From: Kiritimatiellia bacterium
GTDB lineage: Bacteria > Verrucomicrobiota > Kiritimatiellia > SLAD01
Length of the DNA stretch: 11,736 nucleotides
Reading direction: 5' to 3'
Assembly (NCBI GenBank): GCA_007128275.1
Contig: SKXR01000259.1
Location: 1-11,736 of the forward strand
The position numbers were made by a program, and so were the translations under genes. Positions 1 through 8,353 of this stretch are shown here, piece after piece. A model generated the notes under the pieces. The model did not search any database, was not told where the DNA came from, and saw only the letters and a list, made by a program, of their open reading frames with translations. Each line of letters starts with the position of its first letter. The stretch's first letter is position 1.

Positions 1-24
1 GTGAGGGTGTGGATGGCATGCCCG

Positions 25-93
25 AGGAGCGTTTTTCAACGGGCTCCTGGGAGGGGTGGCCGACTTGTCCTCCATAGCCTCGGCGGAGGAGGA
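25..93. repeat. Putative dispersed palindromic intergenic repeat (two hairpins)
   Basis: Two short inverted repeats lie in tandem in the non-coding region before the first gene. AGGAGC (25-30) pairs with GCTCCT (43-48) across a 12-nt loop. TCCTCC (68-73) pairs with GGAGGA (85-90, or alternatively 88-93). A purine-rich G tract follows to about 110. No T tract follows either hairpin, so an intrinsic terminator is unlikely. The composition resembles the palindromic intergenic elements often scattered through PVC-group genomes, but only one copy is seen here, so calling it dispersed is inference. The rest of 1-205 shows no convincing gene, RNA or riboswitch. Confidence 0.35.
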
Positions 94-205
94 AGGCCGG
101 GGTGGGTAGGACAATATACCGAGAAGAATTAGGCATTGGTATAGGTCACACGGCGGCTCCCCTCTTGCAACCGCCCCGCCGCCTGTGAGACTATGATGTA
201 AACGC

Positions 206-907
206 ATGACCATGAACATCACGAAGATCGCCAACGTACCCGACTTGGAAGTCACCCGCACCAGCACGCGGGTCGCGCGGCATAATCGCCTTTCCGAGTC
301 CGGCTATGAATTGGTTCTGGAACGCAATGGCCTTGTGTTTGACGCGGGCCGATTGATCACATTACACGGCAAGGACGTTACAGAAGACCGCAGTTACACC
401 ATTGCAAGCGGCGAGCGGGACGAACACGTGCACGTGCTTTACCGCTATGTGCCCACCGGCGTGTTGACGCCGCAACTGATCCGCCTGCAAGAGGGCGATA
501 CCATCGACCTGTCCGGACCTTACGGCCAGTTCGTGGTTCGCGACACACAGCGTCCGCTATGGTTCATCGCCACCGGCACGGGCGTGGCGCCGTGCCGCGC
601 CTATATCCGAACGCATCCGGATCTTGATCTGACACTGATTCACGGCGTGCGGAAGGAAGACGACTTGTTCTACCGCTCGGAGTTCGAACGCTACGCGTAT
701 CATCCCTGTCTGACCTCCGAAAGCGGCGCCTTCTTTCACGGGCGCGTCACGGATTTTCTGGCGCCGCGCGCCCTGCCTCGGGAGGCGCAGTATTATCTGT
801 GCGGTGCGTATGAGATGATTTATGACGTGCAGGCGATGTTGCTGGACAAAGGCATCGACCCCTCACATATATTTGTCGAGGGCTATTATTATCGGCTCGA
901 AACCTGA
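206..907 (+). CDS. Ferredoxin-NADP(+) reductase-family oxidoreductase (FAD/NAD(P)-binding)
   Basis: A 233-residue stand-alone flavin reductase unit that would move electrons between NAD(P)H and a partner through FAD. Residues 1-112 form the FAD-binding barrel, with the RxYT-type motif RSYTIAS at 62-68 and a GPYG turn at 104-107. Residues 115-233 form the nucleotide-binding lobe, with GTGVAP at 124-129 and YLCG at 197-200, the usual C-G site near the nicotinamide. No iron-sulfur or haem domain is fused to it, so the electron partner must be separate. There is no signal peptide, so it is cytosolic. The first ATG (206) is used; a second in-frame ATG lies at 212 and neither has a good Shine-Dalgarno sequence. 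The ApbE-like gene follows after 20 bp, probably in the same transcript. The family is clear from the motifs; the physiological substrate is unknown. Confidence 0.85.
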   Translation: MTMNITKIANVPDLEVTRTSTRVARHNRLSESGYELVLERNGLVFDAGRLITLHGKDVTEDRSYTIASGERDEHVHVLYRYVPTGVLTPQLIRLQEGDTIDLSGPYGQFVVRDTQRPLWFIATGTGVAPCRAYIRTHPDLDLTLIHGVRKEDDLFYRSEFERYAYHPCLTSESGAFFHGRVTDFLAPRALPREAQYYLCGAYEMIYDVQAMLLDKGIDPSHIFVEGYYYRLET

Positions 908-927
908 CGCAAGAAACCTTCAAGACA

Positions 928-1998
928 ATGAAGTCACGGACATGCTTATGGACCGCTTCCCTCGCGGGATTGCTTGCCCTCGCCGGTTGCGGGGAGCGCC
1001 CCCGACTGGCGGAGCAGACCCTCACCGTCATGGGCGAGCAGGCCACGTTGTATGCACCGATCGGAGGCGAGGAATCCCTTTCGATGGCCGCTCAAGTCCT
1101 CCGCATGCACGGAGACCGGATCTACCCGCTCATCGACATCTACTCGCCCGACAGCGAAATCTCGCGCGCTAACCGAATCGCTACGATTTCCCGGTTCCCC
1201 ATCTCGCGCGACACCCAGCACATGCTGGAATACGCGCAGCGCCTGAGCCTGGATCTCGGCGGTGTCTTTGACATCACGGACGCGACCCTGCGCCATCTTT
1301 GGATCCGACATTTTCGGACCGAGCCGGATGAACTTCTTCCCACACCCCTCGTCCATGCGGCGCGCAGGGGCGTGGGCCCCCATAAGGTGGATGTGCGGGA
1401 TCATTCGCTGTTGCTCCTTTCCAATGAAACACAGTTGGACGTGAACGACTTTTCACGACCGTATGTCATTGATCTGGCCATGGCCCATCTACGGCGTCAG
1501 GGGACGAGCAATGTGTTGATCGACATGGGTGATTACGGACGCGGTCTGGGACGCGCCGCCCCCCACGAAGCATGGCGCCGCCCGGTACCCCATCCGGCCG
1601 ACGCGAACCGCCCGGCGGGCCATGTCATGCTACCCGATGGCGCAGCCTTTGCCCTGTTCGGATTGCCACATCACTATACAACGGTCGCCGGAGAACCAGT
1701 CGCCCGAATCATTGACCCCCGTTCGGGATGGCCGGCGGACGGCACGGCAACCGTTTTGGTCGTGGGCCCGGCCGCGGCGGACACGTACGGACTCGCCCAA
1801 GCGCTTTTCATTCTGGGCAGGGAAGAGGGGACGGAACTTCTCAAGGGGATGTCCCGTTACCAGGCACTCTTCATTGAGCACGAGGAACCGTTTACGATCT
1901 GGATCACGCCCAATCTGGCTCCGCTCTTCAGCCCGGCAGAAGCGTACCGCGACGCCGTGCACCTGATGGAAATGCCTCAAAATACCATCGTAGACTGA
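928..1998 (+). CDS. Divergent ApbE-like (FAD:protein FMN transferase family) lipoprotein
   Basis: A 356-residue protein with a lipoprotein signal peptide: basic start, hydrophobic core and lipobox LAGC with Cys21. It should therefore be anchored on the periplasmic side. The ApbE fold is recognisable from MGEQATLY (35-42), SEISRANR (76-83), GGVFDIT (111-117), NVLIDMGDYG (about 197-206) and IIDPRSGWP. In working ApbE enzymes, which transfer FMN to a Thr/Ser of targets such as NqrC/RnfG, the central motif reads roughly LDLGGIAKGYAVD. Here the aligned segment 170-182 is LDVNDFSRPYVID, losing both glycines and the lysine. The D-x-x-x-T pair before ALFILG, which binds Mg2+, is also not conserved (Gln stands where Thr is expected). 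It may be inactive, altered in chemistry, or a binding protein. It lies directly behind the flavin reductase gene. No FMN-binding target protein is seen in the window. Confidence 0.8.
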   Translation: MKSRTCLWTASLAGLLALAGCGERPRLAEQTLTVMGEQATLYAPIGGEESLSMAAQVLRMHGDRIYPLIDIYSPDSEISRANRIATISRFPISRDTQHMLEYAQRLSLDLGGVFDITDATLRHLWIRHFRTEPDELLPTPLVHAARRGVGPHKVDVRDHSLLLLSNETQLDVNDFSRPYVIDLAMAHLRRQGTSNVLIDMGDYGRGLGRAAPHEAWRRPVPHPADANRPAGHVMLPDGAAFALFGLPHHYTTVAGEPVARIIDPRSGWPADGTATVLVVGPAAADTYGLAQALFILGREEGTELLKGMSRYQALFIEHEEPFTIWITPNLAPLFSPAEAYRDAVHLMEMPQNTIVD

Positions 1999-2034
1999 TC
2001 ACGGTTTGCCGCACACGAGACCATGCTTCCCGGT

Positions 2035-2424
2035 TCATCCCGCCGCATGCGCTTGAAGTTCGTTCAAGGACACATACTGCAATGCGGCTTCGCTGGTCGC
2101 CTTGAGGATCACAGGCGGCGCGACCCCGGCATCGTAGGCTTCTTTCCAGCGCGCCGCGCACACGCACCAGCGGTCACCGGGTTCGAGCCCCGGAAACCCG
2201 TATTCCGGGCGCGGAGTGGACAGATCGTTTCCGGCGGAAGCGGAAAACGCCAGGAATTCTTCCGTCACTTCCGCGCAGACGGCATGGCACCCGACATCGT
2301 CCGGCCCCGACAGGCAGGCTCCGGTGCGGTAGAAACCCGTCATCGGGTCCCGACTACATGCACTCAAGGGGCCGCCCAAGACATTTCGCGCTGTGGTTTT
2401 CCGGGGATCATTGGACTCAGACAT
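2035..2424 (-). CDS. DUF2237 (COG3651) family protein
   Basis: A cysteine-rich cytosolic protein of 129 residues that matches the compact DUF2237 family almost end to end. Recognisable blocks are NVLGGPL (14-20), DPMTGFYR (26-33), GPDDVGCHAVCAEVTEEF (40-57), GNDLSTPRPEYGFPGL (65-80) and GDRWCVCAARW (83-93). Cysteines at 23, 37, 46, 50, 87 and 89 include several that are typical of the family. The biochemical role of the family is not known. The start is set by AAGGAG (2432-2437 on the minus strand), 7 nt from the ATG at 2424; the adjacent ATG at 2427 would be only 4 nt away. A longer open frame reaches 2481 but lies upstream of the ribosome binding site. It converges with the ApbE-like gene and is divergent from the GAPDH gene. 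Confidence 0.85.
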   Translation of the reverse strand: MSESNDPRKTTARNVLGGPLSACSRDPMTGFYRTGACLSGPDDVGCHAVCAEVTEEFLAFSASAGNDLSTPRPEYGFPGLEPGDRWCVCAARWKEAYDAGVAPPVILKATSEAALQYVSLNELQAHAAG

Positions 2425-2496
2425 CATAACACTCCTTGGAAGAACATGCGGACACCATAGCATCCGGCGGACATTCCGCAAGAACGGTGACCGCCA

Positions 2497-2526
2497 TTGA
2501 CATGACGCAACCTACGCCGATACGCT
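2497..2526 (+). promoter_or_regulatory. Possible promoter for the GAPDH-arsJ pair
   Basis: A perfect -35 hexamer TTGACA (2497-2502) is followed after 18 bp by the weak -10 candidate TACGCT (2521-2526), just before the GAPDH start codon at 2536. If it is real, the transcript would start about 2-4 nt before the ATG and be nearly leaderless, which fits the lack of a Shine-Dalgarno sequence there. The -10 match is poor, so confidence is low. No clear ArsR-type palindrome is seen at this site. Confidence 0.3.
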
Positions 2527-2535
2527 AATCCCACC

Positions 2536-3549
2536 ATGAATAAAGACCCGCTACGCATTGGCATCAACGGATTCGGGCGCATGGGCCGGTTGGTCCTGCG
2601 CGCCGGATGGAACCGGACGGATGTCGAGTTCGTCCACATCAATGAGCCGAAAGGCGACGACGCTTGCTGCGCGCACCTGTTGGAATTCGATTCCATTCAC
2701 GGGCGCTGGCCGGTCCCCGTGCGGGCCGATGAAGAAACGATGACGATCGACGGGGAGGAACTGCTCTTCACCCGGGAACAAACCCCTGAAGCCATCGACT
2801 GGGAAGCGAGCGGCGTCGATCTCGTGCTCGACTGTTCGGGCAAGTTCAAGACGCCCGAATCATTGGAAGGCCATTTCGCGCGCGGCGCCGACCGCGTTAT
2901 CGTGGCCGCCCCCGTCAAGGAAGGCGCGTTGAATGTCGTCATGGGCGTGAACCATCATCTGTACGATCCGGTCAAACACAGGATTCTGACCGCGGCTTCG
3001 TGTACCACCAATTGCCTGGCGCCCGTGGTGAAAGTAATACGCGACGGATTAGGCATCCGGCACGGGATCATCACCACCATTCACGACATGACCAACACCC
3101 AAACACTCATTGACGCGCCGCACAAGGATCTGCGTCGCGCGCGCGCAGCCAGTTTGTCGCTCATCCCGACCAGTACGGGTTCGGCCACGGCCATCACCAT
3201 GATTTATCCCGACCTGAAAGGGAAACTGAACGGCATTGCCGTGCGTGTGCCCCTGCTCAACGCCTCCCTGACCGATTGCGTGTTCGAGGTGGAACGGGAA
3301 ACAACCGTGGAAGAGGTCAACGCGCTCCTCAAAGCGGCGGCGGAAGGCGCATTGAAGGGGATCCTCGGCTACGAGGAACGGCCGTTGGTTTCCATCGATT
3401 ACCGCACCGATCCCCGTTCCGCAATTGTCGACGCCTTATCCACCATGGTCGTGGACGGCACCCAGGTGAAAGTCTTCGCCTGGTACGACAACGAGTGGGG
3501 CTATGTCAATCGCATGATCGAGCTGGCCGAGTATGTCCACCATTCGTAA
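2536..3549 (+). CDS. gap: ArsJ-associated glyceraldehyde-3-phosphate dehydrogenase
   Basis: A full-length 337-residue phosphorylating GAPDH. The Rossmann motif [10 protein letters not shown] is at 9-18. The catalytic segment SCTTNC has Cys156, and the catalytic histidine is His183, with the same 27-residue spacing as Cys149/His176 in classical enzymes. AWYDNEWGY lies near the C-terminus. The motif TSTGSATAI replaces the glycolytic STGAAKA, and [14 protein letters not shown] replaces VPTPNVSVVDL. These changes, together with the following gene, place it in the arsenic-linked subfamily. In known gapdh-arsJ systems the enzyme uses arsenate in place of phosphate to make 1-arseno-3-phosphoglycerate, which ArsJ exports. 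The ATG has no obvious Shine-Dalgarno. Its 3' end overlaps arsJ by 17 bp, which implies translational coupling. It could also support ordinary glycolysis, but the context argues for arsenate detoxification. Confidence 0.93.
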   Translation: MNKDPLRIGINGFGRMGRLVLRAGWNRTDVEFVHINEPKGDDACCAHLLEFDSIHGRWPVPVRADEETMTIDGEELLFTREQTPEAIDWEASGVDLVLDCSGKFKTPESLEGHFARGADRVIVAAPVKEGALNVVMGVNHHLYDPVKHRILTAASCTTNCLAPVVKVIRDGLGIRHGIITTIHDMTNTQTLIDAPHKDLRRARAASLSLIPTSTGSATAITMIYPDLKGKLNGIAVRVPLLNASLTDCVFEVERETTVEEVNALLKAAAEGALKGILGYEERPLVSIDYRTDPRSAIVDALSTMVVDGTQVKVFAWYDNEWGYVNRMIELAEYVHHS

Positions 3550-4735
3550 TTATATCCTGGTCACGCTGGCCTACTGGGGGTTTACCCTCACGGACGGCGC
3601 GTTGCGCATGTTGGTGTTGCTGCACTTTCACCGGCTGGGCTACACCCCCATTCAACTGGCCTTTCTTTTTCTGCTCTACGAATTTTTCGGCATCGTCACC
3701 AATCTCGTTGGCGGTTGGCTCGGCGCGCGCATGGGATTGCGGTTCACGCTCTTCGGGGGGCTGTCCCTGCAGGTCGTCGCCCTCGCCATGCTGACCCAGT
3801 TGAATCCCGAATGGGCGACGACCGCCGTGGTCGCTTACGTCATGGCCTCACAGGCGCTCTCGGGAATCGCCAAGGATCTCACCAAAATGAGCGCCAAGAG
3901 CGCGATCAAGGCACTGGTACCGGACGATCAGCAGAGTCTGCTGTTCAAGTGGGTCGCCTTACTTACCGGCTCGAAGAATGCGCTGAAAGGGATCGGCTTC
4001 TTCCTTGGCGGCTTTCTGTTAGCCGCGCTGGGCTTTGTCGGCGCCTTGTGGACCATGGCCGGCGGATTGGCACTCCTTCTGGTCATGGCGGTGTTGTCGT
4101 TGCCGAAGGATATTGGGCGGGCCAAAGAAAAACCGCTGTTCAGCAGTATTCTGTCGCACACGCGCGAAATCAACATCCTTTCCGCCGCGCGGTTCTTTCT
4201 GTTCGGCTCGCGCGACGCGTGGTTCGTGGTCGGCCTCCCGATCTTTCTGTATTCCGTGTTGGGCTGGACCTTCACGCAAGTCGGCGGCTACATGGCTTTC
4301 TGGGTCATCGGCTACGGCGCGGTGCAGGCCTTCTCGCCCCAGATTCTGGCGCGAAGCTTGAAAGGCCAAGCGCCCATCGGGCGGCACGCCATGATATGGG
4401 CCTTTGCGTTACTCCCCATACCGATACTCATTGCGATAGCGGTCGGACACGATATTCAACCGTCGGCCGCCGTGTTGGGAGGCCTGATCCTTTTTGGCAT
4501 CGCGTTTGCCATCAATTCCTCGCTGCACTCCTATCTCATCGTCTCCTATGCCGAGGGCGACCGCGTGGCCATGAACGTGGGATTCTACTACATGTCCAAT
4601 GCGGGCGGGCGCCTATTGGGGACCCTGCTCTCCGGTGTCGTTTTCCAGGGGTACGGCTTGGTCGGCTGTCTCTGGACGTCCGCGCTGTTGATCTTGCTTT
4701 CCGGCCTGCTGGCCTTGCGGCTGCCGAAAGCCTGA
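3533..4735 (+). CDS. arsJ: ArsJ, MFS exporter of organoarsenical (1-arseno-3-phosphoglycerate)
   Basis: A 400-residue major facilitator protein of the inner membrane, with about 12 hydrophobic segments and a short N-terminus. The opening stretch ([20 protein letters not shown] near residues 14-33), then [21 protein letters not shown] and the [17 protein letters not shown] loop between TM4 and TM5, are typical of ArsJ. In characterised systems it extrudes 1-arseno-3-phosphoglycerate made by the partner GAPDH; the unstable product then breaks down outside to arsenate, giving a net arsenate efflux cycle. The ATG at 3533 lies inside the GAPDH gene with no strong ribosome binding site, so reinitiation or coupling is likely. 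The adjacent dedicated GAPDH makes the assignment strong. The protein ends at the length expected for the family. Confidence 0.94.
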   Translation: MSTIRNYILVTLAYWGFTLTDGALRMLVLLHFHRLGYTPIQLAFLFLLYEFFGIVTNLVGGWLGARMGLRFTLFGGLSLQVVALAMLTQLNPEWATTAVVAYVMASQALSGIAKDLTKMSAKSAIKALVPDDQQSLLFKWVALLTGSKNALKGIGFFLGGFLLAALGFVGALWTMAGGLALLLVMAVLSLPKDIGRAKEKPLFSSILSHTREINILSAARFFLFGSRDAWFVVGLPIFLYSVLGWTFTQVGGYMAFWVIGYGAVQAFSPQILARSLKGQAPIGRHAMIWAFALLPIPILIAIAVGHDIQPSAAVLGGLILFGIAFAINSSLHSYLIVSYAEGDRVAMNVGFYYMSNAGGRLLGTLLSGVVFQGYGLVGCLWTSALLILLSGLLALRLPKA

Positions 4736-4884
4736 AGGCCCTCCACCTTATCCGAGCGGACGGGAAACGGCCCTCGCCACCTTGAAAAAACCGGATCCAA
4801 CGTCATGACCCGGATGTGTCACCCCCTCCTTCGCCTACGGGGACGCACATGCTCACGGGGACCCTGCTGTCCCGCCACTCCATG

Positions 4885-4916
4885 AAAAGCGGGAGCGTGT
4901 CGCCACGCTCCCGCTT
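4885..4916 (-). terminator. Intrinsic terminator of the autotransporter gene
   Basis: A perfect 13-bp inverted repeat: arm 4887-4899 (AAGCGGGAGCGTG) and arm 4904-4916, with a 4-nt loop at 4900-4903. Read on the minus strand, the GC-rich stem begins 22 nt after the stop codon at 4939 and ends in TTTT (4885-4888), partly overlapping the stem. On the plus strand no T tract follows, so it may act only weakly for arsJ read-through. The 150 bp between arsJ and this hairpin contains no recognisable gene. Confidence 0.85.
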
Positions 4917-4938
4917 CTGCATCGCCCTTTGTAGTCGA

Positions 4939-7900
4939 TCAGGGCTCAATGATGTTATTGGCCGTGCCGTCGTTGCTGTTGGCTACCAATGCGAATGAAT
5001 CCCAATCCACGAAGTACAACACATTGACGGCATCGCCGCTTTCGGTGAAGGACGACAAGAAGAGACCAAAGCCCCCATTGTTCAACACCTCCGAGTGCCT
5101 GACCAGGATGGTCGAGTCGCCTTCCACCAAGGTCCGGGCATCGACGAAGATCCCTGCATTGCCATTATCGTTGGCCTGCACTTCAACCAGCCGCGCATCG
5201 ACCCCGAAGTCGGACTCCAGATCCAGATTGATCCCGGTGTCGCCGTTGTCGTTCGCGATCAAGCGGCGCCCCGTGAAGTAGATCCGACCTCCCGCATACG
5301 CTTCGGTGAAGATCCCGTCCCCCATATTGCCCGAGGCCTCGACATCCGCCAACCGCACCCACACATCGCCCATGTCCGATCCCGTGCTGATGCGAATACC
5401 GTCGTCATCGTTGAAGTTGGCGCCACTGCGCGCCACATCCACGTTGACGTCGCCAAAGACGGTGTAGGCGTCGAGATCTATCCCTTCGTCCCCGTTGAAG
5501 TGCGCCTCTACCTGGCGAAGCTTGATGTCGATATCTCCGGCGATCGAGTCCGCGTTGATGTTCACGCCGTCATCATCGTTGTCCAATGCAAAGACGCTGA
5601 TCACACGAATCTTGATGTCGCCCAAGTCGCTTACGGCATCAATCTGGACCCCGTCGTCGCCGTTCAGGACCGCCAGGATCCGCTCTGCGCGGATATCCAC
5701 ATCGCCCAGGATGGAAGCGCCGAAGAGGAACACGCCGTCGGCGCCGTTGTCGACGGCGATGATGTTCCGGGCATCGACATTCACATGGCCGAATTCCGAC
5801 AACGCGGCGCCGACCACGCCTTCCTGGGCATTCGCAACACTTGCTATCGAGTCCAAGGATACCGAGGCGTCACCCAGTAACGCTTGGCTGACGGCCAGCA
5901 CCCCTTCGCCCGCGTTTCCGAGCGCCAGCACATTCCGCGCGGATACCGAGGCATCGCCCAGGATCGAACTGGCGAAACCAACCACGCCGGGGCCGTTATT
6001 CCCGACGGCCAAGACATTGTTAAAGCCCACGGAGGAGTCGCCCAGGAGGGACGCCATCTCCGCGCCTACACCCGGCCCATCGTTCCCGATGGCGAACACG
6101 TTGTTAAACGAGGCATGGGTGTCTCCAAGGAGCGACATGCCCATCACCCCCACGCCGATGCCGTTGTTGCCCACGGACTGGACGCGCGTGAACGACGCAT
6201 CCACTCCGCCGGCGATACTCAGCATCTCGTACAACAGGCCGTCCCCGTCGTTGCCCACCAAGAGCACATCACGCGTATCGGCGAGCACCGGGCCGCCCGA
6301 GATCCCAAGGAAGATGACGCCCGGACCGTTGTTGCCGACGATTATGTTGTCGTAGTTGTTGAACGCCACGCGACCCGTGGCAAACAACTCCACAAAGGCG
6401 CCGGGCCCGTCGTTGCCGACCAGGATGTTGTCCGACAAATTCACCCGCGCCTGACTGTAATTGAATGCGTCAATGCCGATGCCCGGACCGTTACCACCAA
6501 CCACGGCATTCCCGGTCACGTCGGCTTCGAAACGACCACTGGCGCCTACACCGAGGATACCGATGCCGATCTCATCGGTACCGACAACCGTGTTGTCCTT
6601 GATCCGCGATCGGAATCGTGGCAAGCCTTCCGCCGCGAGGGCAATACCGATGCTGGTACCCACGACGACATTTCGGGCGATTACCACGTCCGAAGCATTC
6701 AGCCCGACGATACCCGCCCGACTGATATCAAACGTCGCGCCGGCGACCGTCACATCCATGGCCGGATTGCCGAAGTCCGTGTTCAACACACCGAACCCGC
6801 CGATAAACGTGCGGTTGGCGGCGGTAATGGTCGGGCCCAGATTCATTCCGTCCACGAACGGCAAGCCGCCGACATAGAAGAAATGATTGCCCGGCAAACG
6901 AAGGGGCAGCGAGCTGCCGATCAGCTTCACGCCTTCCGTCAATACGACGTTCTCCTGATACGGCCCCGCAGCGGCCAGCACGAATACGTGCTGGCGTCCG
7001 AACGCCTTATCCACGCCCTCTTGAATCTCCCGATAGGGATGCTCCCAGGTTCCGTTTTCAATCGGGCTGGCACTATCCTGATCAACAAAATTGATGTCCT
7101 TCACCGTCTTGACCGATTCGCGTACCCGCGCGCGCGTCGTACTCACACTGCGCGCCGCCTCGTTTTCGATGAAGTCGGATTCTTCATGTTGGATCTTGAT
7201 ATCACGCATGACCATTTCCAGCATGCGATCGCGGAACGGGCGCTCCGTCCCATGACGGAAGTACTCGCCGGCGCCTTCAAACGGATTACGGCCCGAGAAC
7301 AGGGCGCCGATATTGAAGGGGACATGGACGCGGGCGCCGACAAAGTAATCGCTACCGTGCAATTCCTTGTCCTCGAAATATTCCGCGTCAAAGGTCAATC
7401 CGGGCATAGCCCGAATTTCCAAACGGGCCTTGAATCCTTTCAGGTCGTCGTCAAAACGGGAATTAAACTTGTAGTACCCGCCGAACACCCGCGTTTCGGC
7501 AAGATCCTCGAAGATCGGAAGCCGCACACCGATTTCCGCATCGAATCCCTCCATCGCCTCTTCGTAACGCTCAAAACGTTGCCGCGTGGTGGTTGTGGAA
7601 ATGTCGCGCGTCCGGGCTTGCCGGATGTCATGACCGCGCGGCACGGGCGCCCCCCAGCGTTCGGACAGGATCCGGCTGGTTGTGGTTTCCACTTCCTCCA
7701 CCTGAATCACTTCCGACTTGCTCTCGGGACGGTAGTAGTTCGCGCGCGCATCCACCCACTCACTCATCAGCTCCACGCCGAAACCAAACTGTTCAAAGCG
7801 GTTGTTGTATCGGGACCAGCGGGAATCGTAATAGGCATTCGCCCCGAGAATAAGTTTCTGGTCGTCAAAGAGGCGTCGCACCCCAATACCGATATTGAGC

Positions 7901-8148
7901 TCCTCTTCGGAACGGTCGGTGGCGGAAACGCGAGGATTAAGGAAGAGCACATGATGGGGGCCGTGATGAAACGGAATGAGAATGTCTGTCAGCCCTTCCA
8001 CAATACTGTCGCTGGCGCGACCGCCGAAGGTGACGATGGCTGGGAGGCCTTCGTTGGATGTCTCGGGTGCCGTTTCGGCCTGAACTCCGGTGGACATGAA
8101 GATCACACTCAAGGTCACCAGCAAATATGCCGCCAAACGTCGTTTCAT
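4939..8148 (-). CDS. Inverse autotransporter (intimin/invasin-type barrel) with long beta-helix passenger
   Basis: A predicted outer-membrane protein of 1069 residues. A signal peptide covers residues 1-24 (basic MKRR, hydrophobic core, VQA before the cut). Residues about 35-300 are the inverse-autotransporter beta-barrel, with typical stretches PRVSATDRSEEELNIGIGVR, GANAYYDSRWSRYNNRFEQF and GFDAEIGVRLPIF. An extra charged, Thr-rich insert sits near 140-195. Residues about 300-345 form a charged linker helix. Residues about 350-420 (NFVDQDSASPIENGTWEHPY onward) resemble the DUF1565 cap of right-handed beta-helices. From about residue 510 to the end run roughly twenty 28-residue coils of the form LGDxxVxxxNVxAxGNxGxGV. 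No LysM domain or enzyme motif is seen, and the protein has no cysteine. The start is the ATG at 8148: AGGAG (8160-8156) is 7 nt upstream, better than the in-frame ATGs at 8154 and 8163. By family, the C-terminal passenger is exposed at the cell surface, often for adhesion; its ligand is unknown. Confidence 0.88.
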   Translation of the reverse strand: MKRRLAAYLLVTLSVIFMSTGVQAETAPETSNEGLPAIVTFGGRASDSIVEGLTDILIPFHHGPHHVLFLNPRVSATDRSEEELNIGIGVRRLFDDQKLILGANAYYDSRWSRYNNRFEQFGFGVELMSEWVDARANYYRPESKSEVIQVEEVETTTSRILSERWGAPVPRGHDIRQARTRDISTTTTRQRFERYEEAMEGFDAEIGVRLPIFEDLAETRVFGGYYKFNSRFDDDLKGFKARLEIRAMPGLTFDAEYFEDKELHGSDYFVGARVHVPFNIGALFSGRNPFEGAGEYFRHGTERPFRDRMLEMVMRDIKIQHEESDFIENEAARSVSTTRARVRESVKTVKDINFVDQDSASPIENGTWEHPYREIQEGVDKAFGRQHVFVLAAAGPYQENVVLTEGVKLIGSSLPLRLPGNHFFYVGGLPFVDGMNLGPTITAANRTFIGGFGVLNTDFGNPAMDVTVAGATFDISRAGIVGLNASDVVIARNVVVGTSIGIALAAEGLPRFRSRIKDNTVVGTDEIGIGILGVGASGRFEADVTGNAVVGGNGPGIGIDAFNYSQARVNLSDNILVGNDGPGAFVELFATGRVAFNNYDNIIVGNNGPGVIFLGISGGPVLADTRDVLLVGNDGDGLLYEMLSIAGGVDASFTRVQSVGNNGIGVGVMGMSLLGDTHASFNNVFAIGNDGPGVGAEMASLLGDSSVGFNNVLAVGNNGPGVVGFASSILGDASVSARNVLALGNAGEGVLAVSQALLGDASVSLDSIASVANAQEGVVGAALSEFGHVNVDARNIIAVDNGADGVFLFGASILGDVDIRAERILAVLNGDDGVQIDAVSDLGDIKIRVISVFALDNDDDGVNINADSIAGDIDIKLRQVEAHFNGDEGIDLDAYTVFGDVNVDVARSGANFNDDDGIRISTGSDMGDVWVRLADVEASGNMGDGIFTEAYAGGRIYFTGRRLIANDNGDTGINLDLESDFGVDARLVEVQANDNGNAGIFVDARTLVEGDSTILVRHSEVLNNGGFGLFLSSFTESGDAVNVLYFVDWDSFALVANSNDGTANNIIEP
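4954..6621 (-). repeat. About twenty tandem 84-bp (28-residue) beta-helix coil repeats
   Basis: The 3' half of the autotransporter gene encodes near-perfectly phased 28-residue units. Central copies start LGD, then alternate hydrophobic/polar residues, then an N-(D/N)-G-x-G turn. The periodicity holds over the whole stretch with only one-residue slips in the N-terminal coils. The N-terminal coils carry GNDGPG or GNNGPG turns with hydrophobic surfaces. The C-terminal coils are much more acidic, with turns such as DNDDDG, FNGDEG and FNDDDG. Repeats are diverged at the nucleotide level, so this is an old protein repeat rather than a recent DNA duplication. Confidence 0.85.
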
Positions 8149-8208
8149 ACTCATTCTCCTCATCAATGGTTGAACCGTTCTGGTAATAGAGCCTTACTGC
8201 TGTCAAAC

Positions 8209-8235
8209 ATATTAGACACGCCGATACATTTTGAA
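8209..8235 (-). promoter_or_regulatory. Possible promoter of the autotransporter gene
   Basis: On the minus strand TTCAAA (8235-8230) and TAATAT (8214-8209) are spaced by 15 bp and lie about 60 bp before the start codon, inside the most AT-rich part of the divergent intergenic region. The spacing is short and the -35 match only moderate. A separate TTGACA on the minus strand (8206-8201) lacks a well-spaced -10. Low confidence. Confidence 0.25.
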
Positions 8236-8353
8236 CAGCAAATAAATGATTATCGCGTCAAATATTCTTGCACCCCATACCCGCATGCCAAATCGGGTGG
8301 ACCACGATCGGCTCACTCCCGTCACGCGAATCGAAACCGGAGACCGTCCATGC

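Noticed and set aside
1..132. Frame 1 open from the window start to a stop near 130, possibly an upstream gene's end
   Set aside because: It runs through both hairpins, is dominated by Gly/Arg from the G-rich tract and resembles no protein.
115..143. TATACC (115-120) and GGTATA (138-143) as an operator upstream of the FNR gene
   Set aside because: Six-base arms with a 17-nt spacer are expected by chance; no supporting promoter elements with good spacing were found.
3166..3195. TSTGSAT in GAPDH as a possible ApbE flavinylation motif
   Set aside because: It is the standard substrate-binding loop position of GAPDH (STGAAKA in the glycolytic form); no FMN-binding domain is present.
3715..4785. 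A 356-codon plus-strand frame overlapping arsJ
   Set aside because: Arg-rich out-of-frame shadow of arsJ; the MFS protein is clearly the real product.
4954..6621. 84-bp periodicity as a CRISPR or DNA satellite
   Set aside because: Units are in frame, diverged in nucleotides, have no identical repeats with unique spacers, and encode protein coils.
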